Position numbers and translations under genes: made by a program. Under the pieces are notes generated by a model. The model was not told the DNA's origin and did no database searches. It saw nothing but the letters and a program-made list of their open reading frames with translations. Positions 1 to 10,722 of a stretch of 21,654 nucleotides of DNA are shown here, in pieces. Source of the DNA: Geosiphon pyriformis (taxonomy: Eukaryota > Glomeromycota > Glomeromycetes > Archaeosporales > Geosiphonaceae); the NCBI GenBank assembly GCA_016748015.1, contig JAAOMT010000222.1, positions 933,966 through 955,619 of the forward strand, given 5' to 3'. Each line of letters starts with the position of its first letter. Positions within the stretch are counted from its first letter, which is position 1.

Positions 1-1299
1 TAATCGAGTTAGTAAAATCATGCAGCAGCAATGTGAGCTAGTTATTTATATTTACACGTTAATTAAATTTACAAATATCAAAATATTAATTCTTAAACTT
101 ATACGTATTAACTTTAGTTTTTATGATATTGTTTATAAATTTTTGATTAAAATTTAAAATTTAAAAAAATGCTCATCTTAATTATTTTATAATTTTATTA
201 AACACATCACAAAATTGATATAATTATTAATTCCAAGTTTTAAATAATATGAGAAATTTTCACAACCTGCTTGTTATTTAATTTATTTTTGTTATCATTT
301 TGAATATTTTTTTTAGCTTGTTTGAATATACAGCTTTAAATTTTTTAAAATAACAAATAAAAATTGATTAAAATAAAAAAATATTTGAAAATAATAATAA
401 TTAATTAAACACAAATAAATAAATAAATTTTGTTTTTGCAATTATCAATTTAATTATTCATCAATGATCTTCATAAAAAAAATATTTATCATGTAAACTT
501 GAATATTTTTAGATTCCTTAGTTCTAATTAAACAATTTGGTCTTAAATGCTCGCTACTACTTTAGTATCTGTGTCAAGATTGCATTTCTGTCAATTTCAT
601 TTGAATAATTTAGGAGAAAATACAGATTTCCAATCAAATATTAGTCGGAATTGATTTTAAAATTATTATTCTTCTTATAATATCTTAGCCATTTATTAAC
701 ATTATCATTATAACTTTTTTATATATTAACCGGACAATCACAATTTCTTGGAAGAATTCAGTAATTTATTCAATTGTTTGACATTTCAGAAAAATAAGAT
801 GCAAAATTTTTAAAGTAGATTATTTATCCTCTCTAAGACTCAAGTTTTTGCATATTGGAAGCTTCCAATTCTTGCTTATCTTAATATAAAAGTCAAACCC
901 ATTTTTCCTCCGTCATAGGTGTGCTCACATGATCAGGCCCAGGAAATTGTAAAGTGAGTTTTTAATTTTGATTATTAAAATATTTTACCAAGCTGCCAAG
1001 TTTATTACAAAGAGTTTGTTTTTTGAAAAATAGTGAAGATAATAACAGAAAAAAATTCAAACTAAAAACCTTTTTTTCAAAATTTAATTCTTTGAAAAAT
1101 TTGGAATATATAAGAGAAAGAAGTTTTTTAGCTTTTTCTAAATAATCAAGCCGTACAAAAAAAATTTGAAAAAAAATACTCGAAATCCAATTTTTAACAA
1201 TTGAGCAAAAAATATCTAATGAAAAAGACTGAAAATTTTATATTAAAAATTTATTAGTCCGAAATAAATTAATAAAATTAGAAAAAGAAATGTTTTGAT
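1..1299. other. AT-rich intergenic stretch without a recognisable gene
   Basis: No reading frame of useful length and no recognisable domain were seen on either strand. About 840-960 is clearly less AT-rich than its surroundings. It was checked for tRNA boxes and spliceosomal RNA motifs without success. The right end probably belongs to the same decayed Gypsy element annotated from about 1300, whose protease and gag parts would lie here but cannot be read. Confidence 0.5.
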
Positions 1300-3060
1300 T
1301 AAACAAACTTTATCCAACATGTGATTGAAATGAAAAATATTCAACTCATCTATCTGAAACTTTATTAATTAAATCAATAAAATAATAGTTTATTAAAAAA
1401 AATCAGATAAAAAAGTTTGAATTCATATAAAAGACCAAGAGAAAATATGCATTTTTAATTATAGTGGTATTTAAAAAAAAACTTTATAATTCTGTATTGA
1501 TTATTACCAACTAAATACAATTATCAAATAAAATATGTATTTACTTCTAAGAGTTAACAATGCTTTTAATTAATTTGAAAACTCAGTTTATTTTATAATA
1601 ATCAATTTAACTGCTGGATTTTTGCAAGTAGAAATAGATTCTACTAACAGAAAAAACCATTTTTATTACAAAGTATAAAACTTATGAGTTCATTATAATG
1701 TTTTTTAAATTGACAATTGTTTTATCTATTTTTTAAAGATTAATAAAAAAAGTATTTAGATCAAAACATTAGAAATTTGTTTTTGTATATCTTGATAATA
1801 TAATTGTGTATTCAAAAACTTGGGATAAATATTTAAATTACTTTCAAAAAGTTTTTGATCTTTTCAGAAATGTTAAACTCAAGATTAATTCAATCAAATC
1901 ATTTTTTAAACAACAATCCACCCAGTTTTTAGGTTCTTTCATTCGTTTACACTTACAAATGTTTCCATTTTATAACAAAGAATAAAAATTTTTCAGATTC
2001 AATCAAAATAAAAAAATGCAAAAATTCAGACAACTAATAAATATTTTCAAGTTACAATTTTTCTTTGAACTAGCCTCTTATTATCAAAATTTTTTTCAAA
2101 ATTACACATCTGTTTAACAAACTTCTAAGAAAAAATATTAATTATTATTAAAAATATTTCTTAACAAAAAGCTTTTGAAATTTTTAAAAAAAATTATTAT
2201 TGAACTTATCTTAAAGTAACTTAATTTTAATAAGCTTTTTATTTTTTATATTGATGTCTTTAATGTTTTTTTGGTACTATTTTGTTTCAAAAAATAAAAA
2301 AAGAAAGAATTATTATAGTTTATAATAACAAAATTCTTCAACAAACTTTAAAAAATTACACAATTATTAAAAAAAATTTAACAATAATATAGTCTATTGC
2401 TTATTGAAATAAATATTTTTTTGGAAAACAATTTATGTACACTAATTATTAAGTTTTAGTTTGGCTAAAAAACAAAAAAAAATCAAATTACAAAAAATTT
2501 TTTTACTAGATTATACATTTAAACAAATATAATTATAACATTAAGTATTGCAAAAAATAAACAATTAAAATACAAATGCTCTATTCTAATTAATAATCTA
2601 ATAAAAAAACAAATTAGCAGCAACTAATTACATTAATTATTAATAAATTGCTTTAAATTAAACATAACAATAAACTTGAAAAACTATTTAATATTTATTA
2701 AATTTTTGAATAAAAAACAATATTTGCTAAAGTATAATTGACAACAAAAAAAATATTTGTATAAACAATTAAATTTTTATTTGATTTATTAAAATTATAT
2801 AAAAAAACTAAAAAAATCTTAATTAACTATAAAAAGTTATCTAAATTAAAAAAAAAATTATAATATATAATATACACATTAATTTTTTAGTAAAACATTT
2901 TAAAAAAACAAAAACAATTCAAAAAATATTAACAAAATATTATTGGTGAGCTTTAAAAAAAGAATATTTATTTAATTTTTGTTAATTAATCTTTTAACCA
3001 AATTGGAATTAATATTATTAAATTTTTAATAGTAATTTTTAATAAAAATAAATATATTGC
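1300..3060 (+). mobile_element. Decayed Ty3/Gypsy retrotransposon pol (RT, RNase H, start of integrase)
   Basis: This is a broken polyprotein read in shifting frames. In order: an RT entry segment near 1310-1400; CIDYYQLNTIIK near 1490-1530, matching the Gypsy 'C(I/V)DYRxLN' motif; NLTAGFLQVEID near 1600-1640, matching 'LDLxSGYHQI'; and VYLDNIIVYSKTW from 1785, matching the 'YLDD' catalytic box with the last Asp changed to Asn. The frame from 1773 to 1985 is open for 70 codons and includes FLGSFIR. ELASYYQNFFQNYT near 2065-2105 matches 'GLAxYYRxFI'. A diverged RNase H follows at about 2220-2470 (NYTIIKKNLT, FFGKQFMYTNY). KYYW at 2935-2946 marks the zinc-binding head of integrase. Many stops and frameshifts show the copy is dead. 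No LTRs could be delimited. Confidence 0.8.
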
Positions 3061-3062
3061 TT

Positions 3063-3722
3063 TTGTTAAATTTTTACTTTTTAGCTTTTAATTATTTATT
3101 TAGTTATAATTAATTATATATATTAGCTATTAATATTATTAATTAGTTATCTTATTTTTAAATTAGTTATTAATGTAATTATTGATTTGATTAATGACTT
3201 AATTATTAACTTAGTCATTGATTTAATTATTCAATTATTAATGTAATTATTAATTTTTTTAAAAAATATATAAACAAGATTTTTCAAAGTTATAAAAAAG
3301 CATTTATACTAGAATTTATATTTAATTTAATATAATAATATTAACTTTTTATTTTTTTTATTTATTTTTTATTTTTTTTCTTAATTTGTATAATTATTAG
3401 TTTTTATAAAATATATTAAATATAATATTTACTAAAAAATATAATTAATATCTAATATTGAATTTTAAAAGTATTAATATAAATTAATATATTATTTTTT
3501 TTAATAATACAGACTATTTATCTATTTTTAAATTCTCTTGCTATTTTTTAAAAAGAATAATAAATAAAATATTTATGAAACTGATTTTTACATATTGAAT
3601 TTTTAATAATTTAATTTGTTTATTAAAAATTAAATTATCTTTTTAATTATTTTATTATTATACAATATTATATTTTTTTATTATTGTTAATGTATTATAT
3701 CTAATTGTAACAATATTATAAT
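3063..3722 (+). repeat. Left arm of a long imperfect inverted repeat
   Basis: This arm pairs with the reverse complement of 3811-4340. The best stretches are around 3560-3720, where ATATTTATGAAACT, TTTAATTATTTTATTATTATA and TATATCTAATT (reading inward) all have counterparts in the right arm. The 3470-3560 and 3060-3180 segments also match. The arms differ at many positions and by indels, so the palindrome is old. This arm is longer, partly because of the short tandem array at 3177-3256. The loop between the arms is about 88 bp. Confidence 0.7.
3177..3256. repeat. Short imperfect tandem array, about 24-bp unit
   Basis: Consecutive units begin with AATTATT at 3177 (24 bp), 3201 (24 bp), 3225 (20 bp) and 3245 (partial). 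The right arm of the surrounding inverted repeat has fewer units, so the array expanded or contracted after the palindrome formed. Confidence 0.55.
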
Positions 3723-3810
3723 AACAATAAATTATTTAACAAAATAAATAAAAGCAAAAACAATACTAAATCAAACTATTATTTTAATTGTTAATTTTAT
3801 TTAAAAGAAA

Positions 3811-4340
3811 ATTATATTATTATAATTAGATATAACATATTAATAAATAGCAAAAAAAAACAATATTGTATAATAATAAAATAATTAAAAGAATAATTCA
3901 ATTTTAATAAGCAAATTAAAGTAAAAATTTAATATATAAAATTAGTTTCATAAATATTTCAGTTACTATTTTTCCCAAAAGATAACAAAAAAATTTAAAA
4001 GTAGAAAAATAATTTATACTATTAATAAAAAATAACACATTAGTATAATTTTATACTTTATATTAGTGCTTTTAAAATTTAATATTGTATTTTTCAATAA
4101 ATTTTTATTTAATATACTTTATAAAAATTAATAATAATACAAATTAATATATTATTGTATTAAGATTTGCTTTAAATAAATTTTAATCTAAATATAACTA
4201 TATTTTTACAGTTGTAAAAAGTTTTACTTATATATTCTTAAAAAAGAATCAATAATTAAGTCAATAATCAAGTTAATAACTAATTAATATTAATGGTTAA
4301 TACATATAACTAATTATAATTAAGTAAAAAAATAAAAGAT
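3811..4340 (-). repeat. Right arm of the long imperfect inverted repeat
   Basis: The reverse complement of this interval aligns with 3063-3722. Reading from 3970 leftwards on the minus strand gives ATATTTATGAAACTAATTTT and, further inward, a run with TTATTATTATACAATATT, both found in the left arm. The outer part (4200-4320) matches 3100-3290 less well. No coding sequence was recognised in the arms, and the element type is not clear. Confidence 0.7.
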
Positions 4341-7239
4341 TCAATTATAATATTATTCTTTTCAAAAAAATTAAGCTTTAATAAAATAAATTTATTTAAA
4401 AAAAATTTGAACTAATTATTTAAAACTAATTAATTATTAAAATTTTAATTGACAAGATATATAATAGTTGTGCAATTAAGCTTCACTCGTTAAAAAAAAG
4501 TTGTAATAATTTTAATTTTGAATTTAAAAAACTTAATATTTTTAATAATTTTACCAAGTTTTTTAAAATATTTAAGTTGTTTTTTATATAACAAATTTTT
4601 GTTTATTGCTAAAATTTAATCAATTTTAATAATATTTTTTAAATATCTTATTAAACTTTTTAAAAATTATAAGTTTTTTATTATTAGATAGCTAAAATAT
4701 TATTATATTATTATAATATTACTGTTTTATTGTTATTTTATTATTTATAAAATCTAGAAAATTTTATAAAAAAATATTTTTATATATATTTTTGATTTGT
4801 TTTATCATGTTTGTAAATATAATATATAGATTTATATACATAAACAAAGTAAACATAAAAATTATAATTAAGAAATATAATTAGATAAATATTTAATTAT
4901 TATATTTCTTTGAAATCTTAAATATTATAATAAAAATATTAAAGAATATTATCCAAAAAATTAGTTGTCTAAAACCAATCAAAAATAAAAAAAGCATAAA
5001 TTTGTTTAAAATTTATTTGATGACAAAAAATAATCTTAATTTATACATATGTAACTTCTTTAAATTCTTTATAAATATTTACAATGTTTTAATATATAGT
5101 TGTACTTAAATTGGCTTTTTATTATTATTATTTAGAATTATATAAACAATATATTTATAAAAAAATAAATAATTAATAGTTAAATTTTTTAACCAGTCTT
5201 AATATAATAATTTTTTTATGTTTTATAATTAATACAATATAACATTAATAAAATAAGAATTATAACAAGTTATTTTGTTAATTTTTATAAAAAATAAAGT
5301 TAATAATAATAAATAAAATAATAATACTTACTAAAATTTTCTATTTTATTATAAATATATGATTTATATAAATAGTTAAAAGAATAAAATCTGTTGTAAA
5401 TTGTTGAAAACTATTTGATAATATAAAAAAGTAAGAATTTTGCCAACTCTTAATTAAGTATTAAATTGTTTCTTTTGTGTTTTTATATTATATTATATTA
5501 AATTAGATTTAATAGCTTTGTAATTTAACTAAGGTATTCGATTTTTGTGTTTATAATAAACTATTTTTTTGAATATTACAGTTATATTAGTAAGTATACT
5601 ATAATTGTAAACATATTGTATAAGATATATATTTATATATAAATTCAAAAAACTTGAAAATCTTTTAGAAAATATTTAAAATAATATTAAAAATAAACTT
5701 TAAAAATAGATTAGAAAATTTGGAATTTAATTTTATTTTATAGATTTTTTAATATATTTTCAATAAATATTCTATGTTTTTTTACAATTTTAATTAAAAA
5801 AATCAAATGTAAAATTCATTAATATTTGTGTTTTTTTAAGTATTAAATAATATGTATCATGTAATATTTGCAAATAATAATTTTAAATGAGTTTATTAAA
5901 AAAGCTTAATGTAATTAGATTATAACAAGTTATTAATTGTGTATATGTAACTCTAGTTTTTTGTTTATTGAGCTCAATATACAATTTGTTAGTGTATTAA
6001 TAAAAGCATATATTATTAATATAATCGAATATTGAATTAGTAAATTAATTGCTTAAATTATTATATATTTAACATTTATAATTTGTTTTATATTGTTTAA
6101 TTTTAGCCAAATTATTTTCTTGTAACAAATTAATTATTATACAATTATGCTCATCTATAATTTATATAACAATATTTTTTTCTAGCTAATAAATATCTTT
6201 TAGAATTGGTTTAATAAAATTAGAAATTTTGGCACCAAATAAAACAAAGCCAATAAAAAAATAATTTTTCAATTGTTTATGTTAAAATAAAAGGATATTG
6301 CCAATTTGCAAGTAAATACCACTTAATAAATAATAGATATTTTTATATGTGTCAAAATTGTTAACATAAAAATCCAAAAAAACCTATAAAATTAGCATTG
6401 GTTATAATAATTATTTTATTATAATATAATTATATAGAAGTTAATAACATCTTGTTATATTATAGTATTTTCAATAATTGTTAAATTTGTAAAAATCACA
6501 TAGTTATATTGATATATATTTAATAATTGATGTTATTTTAATAAATACAGAATTATTTTTAACAAGTTATAATTTTTTATTATAACTATGTTTTTATAAA
6601 CAGTTAACTAACTTAGGTAGATTGTGATAAAAAAGCAATCAATTAATTTTTAACTTCTAAGTATTTTTAATTAAGATAACTTTTTGCTTTATATATATTT
6701 AAAAAAGTTATTAATAGTATTTATCTAAAATTAAATAATAATTAGTGTAATGTATATGAATTTAATCCAATTACCACTTTATTTTTGTTAAGTAACAGTG
6801 AATTTTGTTACAATTTGCTATGCCAAAACTTGTGTTTCTGTTTAGCTACAATGTTTGGACTAAAGTACATTTTATGCTTTAATTTTAGATTATTTAGTAC
6901 TTTTTTCAAATGTTCTAGTAAAAAGATAGTAAATGTTGGTTTGGTTAGCATAGATATTAAAAGAATGTTTTATGTAATAATTGGAATTTCATGGCTGTGT
7001 ACTTGATAAAAAAAACAATCTAAACTTTTATTTTCTAAAACATCACATATTTATCATAATATCTTTGTAGAATTCTGGATCCAAAAATTTTTTAATAGAT
7101 TTTTATAAGCTGTGGTGGTTATATACTAAGCCAATCGATTAAAATGCAAATAGTACTAGAAAGTCTAAAATACTTACATATTAAATGCTTTGTAATCTAT
7201 ACAAATAACATACATAATGTAAAATTTGAAAAATAGGGT
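4341..7239. other. Very AT-rich region, no gene recognised
   Basis: There are long A and T runs and short local palindromes, for example AAGAAATATAATTA near 4870 facing TAATTATTATATTTCTT near 4895. A TATAACAAGTTAT-like word recurs near 5262, 5922 and 6559. No frame shows a plausible protein. The only longer open frame (6785-7006) starts with TTG, is dominated by codons expected from base composition, and resembles no family known to me. The stretch is probably old transposon debris decayed past recognition. Confidence 0.5.
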
Positions 7240-7317
7240 CCATAATTGTCTTTATAGCCTTCGAAAAATGGAGTTAGCCCATTAACTACATAAAAGAATC
7301 ATAAGCTATAGCTATTT

Positions 7318-7440
7318 AATAAAGATATTTTGCATCTTATTTACCAATATTCTTGTAATTTTTTTCTTTCATAAATAATATTTCTGAAGTGCTTACAAAG
7401 TCAATGCTTCAATGTTCAATATCTTCTAATTGAACCTTTT
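7318..7440. repeat. Direct repeat, copy 1 (period 182 bp)
   Basis: This copy aligns base for base at a constant offset of 182 with 7500-7622. Shared blocks include GATATTTTG, ATCTTATTTACCAA and TGTTCAATATCTT. Substitutions are scattered and indels are few, so the duplication is not recent. Confidence 0.75.
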
Positions 7441-7499
7441 TGGTTATATCTTGAGTCTTGTAAGATTCAAACACTGATAGATTATTAGTAATGCCACTC

Positions 7500-7622
7500 A
7501 ATAAGGATATTTTGAATCTTATTTACCAACATTCTCAATATCTTTTTCTTCCATATATAATGGTTCTAAAGTACTTGCAGAGTCAATATTTTGATGTTCA
7601 ATATCTTTTAATTAAATCTTTT
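7500..7622. repeat. Direct repeat, copy 2 (period 182 bp)
   Basis: This is the second copy of the 123-bp unit at 7318-7440. Read on the minus strand it carries the better preserved version of the encoded motif (DIEHQNIDSAST, YMEEKDIENVGK). Confidence 0.75.
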
Positions 7623-7946
7623 CAGTCACATTTTAGGTTTCATATGGCTTATAATGATCTTGCTCGAATGGCCACTGTATGTTAATATCTTTGTCACATT
7701 CAACAAGCTTGTCTCGTTCATTAACAAGAGACTTATTAGTTGAAATAGAAATGGATTTATGTGATAATAATAAAGACGCATTGTAGTTATAAAAAATTTG
7801 TTGAGATGTTCTAGACACATTGCCAATGTGTTCAAATAGTCGTTCAGTTTGCATAGACTTCAAATTTTTGGTAACATGCAGGTGCTTTGAATGAATGCAT
7901 AAACCAAAAATAGGTATGAGGCGGGATTTTATTCTTATTAATGTTT

Positions 7947-8380
7947 TTTATTATTGATAAGAGTTTCTATTATATTACTGAATATTTAGCACCAAGTTTT
8001 AAAAGTGGTAAACAATCATTAATGATTTGGAGATGTTTTGTGGGAGAAATCAAAAATCGATTAGTATTGTGTGATGAATATAAAAAAAAATGAAAAAATT
8101 ACAGCAAATACCTATTTAAAAATCTTGGAAAATAATCTTATATCATTTTATAATGCAGCACATCCATTGGTTGGAAAAAGTATAACATTTTAACAAGGAG
8201 TTGTTAATAGACAATATTCGAAAGCATAAAAACTTTCCAAGAACTATAGAAGAACTCAAAACTGCTTTAAGATTAGAATGGTTAAAATTTGAATGTATCA
8301 GTTCTCCAAACAGTTGTGATTCAATGCCACGAAGAATAGAAGCAGTATTAGATGCAGAGGGAGAGTCAATAAAATATTAA
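7947..8380 (+). pseudogene. Tc1/mariner-type transposase pseudogene, internally deleted
   Basis: Conceptual translation gives FIIDKSFYYITEYLAPSF from 7947, matching the 'fxDES' first catalytic Asp region of Tc1-like transposases. SGKQSLMIWRCF follows, matching 'GGSVMVWGCF'. After a frame change comes TYLKILENNLISFYN near 8107-8151, matching 'YxxILxxxLxPF', then TF*QG near 8187 where the second catalytic block (QQDNAPxH) should begin. From there the sequence jumps to IRKHKNFPRTIEELK near 8215-8265 and the family's C-terminal tail, SMPRRIEAVLDAEG...SIKY, with the stop at 8378-8380. The second Asp block and the block carrying the third acidic residue are gone. The element cannot transpose on its own. 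No convincing terminal inverted repeats were found. Confidence 0.8.
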
Positions 8381-9720
8381 TTGTTTCTAAAAAAAATTAG
8401 GTTTATAATTAATAAATAGAATAAATCAAATATAAATTCAAATTTTGTTTTAATAAAAAATTGGGCGTGACTTTTGGTGTTTACAGTACCTCCTAAATTT
8501 TCTTTACAATCGCCGAAAAATTGATCTGTTATCAGCTCTCAACAGGTGATCATAGGGATTTATCGCAAATATAAAACTGTAAAATATATTTATTCATTTA
8601 TGGAGTTTCAGAGTAAGTTTTCACTTGAGGATAAACCCTCAGATAGATAACTAATCAAAATCTGGGAAAAGCATTTGAGCTGTTATCAAATTCACTATAA
8701 ATTGGAATATAATTTTGTTTTCTGTTATCAAATGGGAAAAAATTTGAACTCTATTCAAATCGATTTTTGAAACCCCAAAAAATTCTCATTCATTTTCATT
8801 CAATCACAAATTTAAATGCACAGAGTTAATTTCCTAAGAAATATACTGTGAATGGCCAGCAAGCACCTACTCACTTGTATATGAATGGCATAAAACCCAC
8901 ATATTGGACGAACATCCTGTATAAATCTCGAAAAATTATATTTTTTCAGAAAATGATAAGAAGAGATTCAAAGTATTTCGGGAAACTAAATGACCTTCTT
9001 TATGGCCCATATTTTGAAAAAATATGAAACAATGTGAGAAACTCGAAACCAATGATATGTTAAAAGAGATAAACAATTGAGATTAATAAAATCTGAAATG
9101 TGAACATAGTAGTTTTGAGATTTTTGAAATTCCGTGAATCTCAGAAAAATTTAACTGGCAAAAAGAGGTTCATTAATCAAATTACTTTTACATTTAACTT
9201 GCTTTCTTGTTATAATTTTTTTAGTTAAATTTAAATTTTTTAATTCCTGTTATCAGTTAATTTGATATCCCAATCTATAGATAAAAATAGTGCTTTTTGT
9301 AAGAGTGTCAAAATTCATTTTCTTATTTATTATGCGCGCAATTGCACATTTTTGAAATAAAAAACTAAAATATATTTTGTAAGCAATCTTTTTTCAAAAA
9401 ACTATTACATTTGTATAGTATTTTCATTAAATAATAAAAGTATTGACTATTATAAAAAAAAGAGAATTTTTGTTTTTGTTTAACCTGTATAGATTAAGTT
9501 TGTACAATAAAAGTAATTACATTCATAATGTTAAAAAAAATTATCAAAAATTTGATTTGTTATAACTAATGATAACTTATAATTATTTTAAAATCTTATT
9601 TATAAATATTTTGCGAAATACAAATTATTAATAATTTTATGAGTTATAATTTGCAAGTTATTTTGCAAATGAGTTGTTGTATTTGAAGAAAAATAATATT
9701 TGTCATTTTAACCAATGTAT
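8381..9720. other. Intergenic region downstream of the Sel1 gene
   Basis: This interval is less AT-rich than the first 7 kb, especially 8460-9150, but no frame of interest was found. The 9-mer CTGTTATCA (TGATAACAG on the other strand, containing GATA) occurs four times: 8526-8534, 8680-8688, 8722-8730 and 9247-9255. The part next to the Tc1-like pseudogene (8381-8490) may include the remains of its 3' end. Confidence 0.45.
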
Positions 9721-9730
9721 TTTATTTATT
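9721..9730 (-). promoter_or_regulatory. Candidate polyadenylation signal of the Sel1 gene
   Basis: The minus strand reads AATAAATAAA, containing two overlapping AATAAA hexamers, about 93-102 nt past the Sel1 stop codon. In DNA this AT-rich the hexamer is common by chance, so position is the main support. Confidence 0.35.
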
Positions 9731-9822
9731 TTTGGCGAGACATTAGAATTTCGCCATTTTTTTCGCGTTCAGTTTCTTCTGTGAGCAACCGTACAGTTAA
9801 TTCAACTTCGGATTAACGGGAA

Positions 9823-10722
9823 TTACCGTTTATGATCTACAACAGGTTTTCGATTTTTGTATATTTCCTTTGGAGCAAACTGAGCCTGAGGATCACAACT
9901 TGCCGAGCTCAAATAAACGTTTGGTGCATATTTCTCCTCCTTTTTGATGACCTGTTCTTTGTCAAAATTAGCCAGCTGAATCTTGGCATTAAAATCATCA
10001 CCCGCTGCAGCTTTCTTGTACCAATATAATGCTCTTTTATCATCCTTTTTTGTACCCTGTGCCTCTCGAAAGCACTCGGCCAAATTAAATTGAGCACAGG
10101 GAAGACCAGCCCTGGCTGCTGTTTGATACCAATAGAAAGCTTTGACAAGATCTCGCTGAGTACCTAAACCTGATTTGTAAAAGCATCCGACGTTATTTTG
10201 GGCACCTAAGTGACCAGATTCAGCTGATCTAAGAAACCATTCTAATGATTTTTCCATATCAACAATAGTTCCTATTTCACGCTGATAACACCTTGCAAGC
10301 CGATATTGGGAATGTCCATTACCATCATTCGCAGACATCCGGTACAATTCGAAAGCTTTTTCTGGATTTTTTTCAACGCCAAATTCAGTCTCGAAACAGA
10401 TTCCAAGGAATAAATGGCCATACGAGTAACCACTATCAGAGGAAATTTCGTAAGCTTCAAATGCTTTTATCGGATCAAAACATTCTTTGATATACTGATG
10501 ACAGAATCCGAGGAGGCATCTAAACTGTCGAACGTACTGTGTTCTAATCGTTAGTTTTTCAATTAGATATTCCAGGGAAAGGTTGTGACTTTTAAGATTG
10601 TTTTGGATATCGAGCGCGATATCACAATAAATCTCTCCACGATCGATTGACTCAAGGAAACTTTTTGCGATCTGGTTGAATGAACCATTGATATAATTTT
10701 CTGGATTGAGATTTGAAATCAT
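9823..10722 (-). CDS. Sel1-repeat (SLR) protein, 299 aa, single exon
   Basis: This is an intact 299-aa frame made mostly of Sel1-like repeats, the alpha-helical TPR-like units of about 36 residues that act as protein-protein scaffolds. After an N-terminal helical region (1-65), five consecutive units can be read: about 66-97, 98-134, 135-170, 171-206 and 207-242. Each ends in the usual A-x-x-G-type turn, as in KAFYWYQTAARAG and RALYWYKKAAAGDD, with a G-x-G-T-type loop before it. The tail (243-299) is lysine-rich, has no repeat and is probably disordered. No signal peptide or membrane segment is visible, so it is probably cytosolic. There is no kinase domain, unlike many Sel1 proteins of Glomeromycotina. 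The start is the first Met of the open frame. The partner is unknown. A decayed relative lies on the opposite strand at 11408-12084. Confidence 0.9.
   Translation of the reverse strand: MISNLNPENYINGSFNQIAKSFLESIDRGEIYCDIALDIQNNLKSHNLSLEYLIEKLTIRTQYVRQFRCLLGFCHQYIKECFDPIKAFEAYEISSDSGYSYGHLFLGICFETEFGVEKNPEKAFELYRMSANDGNGHSQYRLARCYQREIGTIVDMEKSLEWFLRSAESGHLGAQNNVGCFYKSGLGTQRDLVKAFYWYQTAARAGLPCAQFNLAECFREAQGTKKDDKRALYWYKKAAAGDDFNAKIQLANFDKEQVIKKEEKYAPNVYLSSASCDPQAQFAPKEIYKNRKPVVDHKR

Larger units (their letters stand above)
7240..7863 (-). pseudogene. Decayed coding-like sequence of unknown family
   Basis: Read on the minus strand from about 7863 to 7240, the interval gives several short stretches with normal-looking protein composition separated by stops and frame changes. 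Examples are TERLFEHIGNVSRTSQQIF and LVNERDKLVECDKDINIQW near 7860-7690, DIEHQNIDSAST followed by YMEEKDIENVGK near 7600-7530, and EGYKDNYGPYF near 7265-7235. An internal 123-bp duplication (7318-7440 and 7500-7622) shows these motifs twice in diverged form. I do not recognise the family. It could be an open frame of a transposable element or a dead host gene. It lies next to, and opposite in strand to, the Tc1-like pseudogene. Confidence 0.4.

Noticed and set aside
840-960. GC-richer island, considered as a tRNA or small nuclear RNA gene
   Set aside because: No A-box/B-box pair, cloverleaf or known snRNA motif could be read.
4381-5200. A mirrored second Gypsy pol on the minus strand beyond the inverted repeat
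   Set aside because: The YYW integrase landmark and other pol motifs were not found on the minus strand there; the resemblance is only AT-rich background.
6785-7006. 73-codon open frame on the plus strand
   Set aside because: It starts with TTG rather than ATG, its composition follows base content (Phe, Leu, Ile, Cys), and it shows no domain or upstream signal.
7491-7685. 64-codon plus-strand frame
   Set aside because: It lies over the duplicated 123-bp unit, and the minus strand gives more protein-like text with motifs conserved between the two repeats.
8455-8495. Sequence GGGCGTGACTTTTGG then TTTACAGTA, considered as the Tc1-like 3' terminal inverted repeat
   Set aside because: Its reverse complement was not found on the 5' side of the pseudogene, so the terminus cannot be supported.
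9832-10490. Several 60-80 codon frames on both strands inside the Sel1 gene
   Set aside because: They are shadows of the 299-codon Sel1 frame with no domain content of their own.
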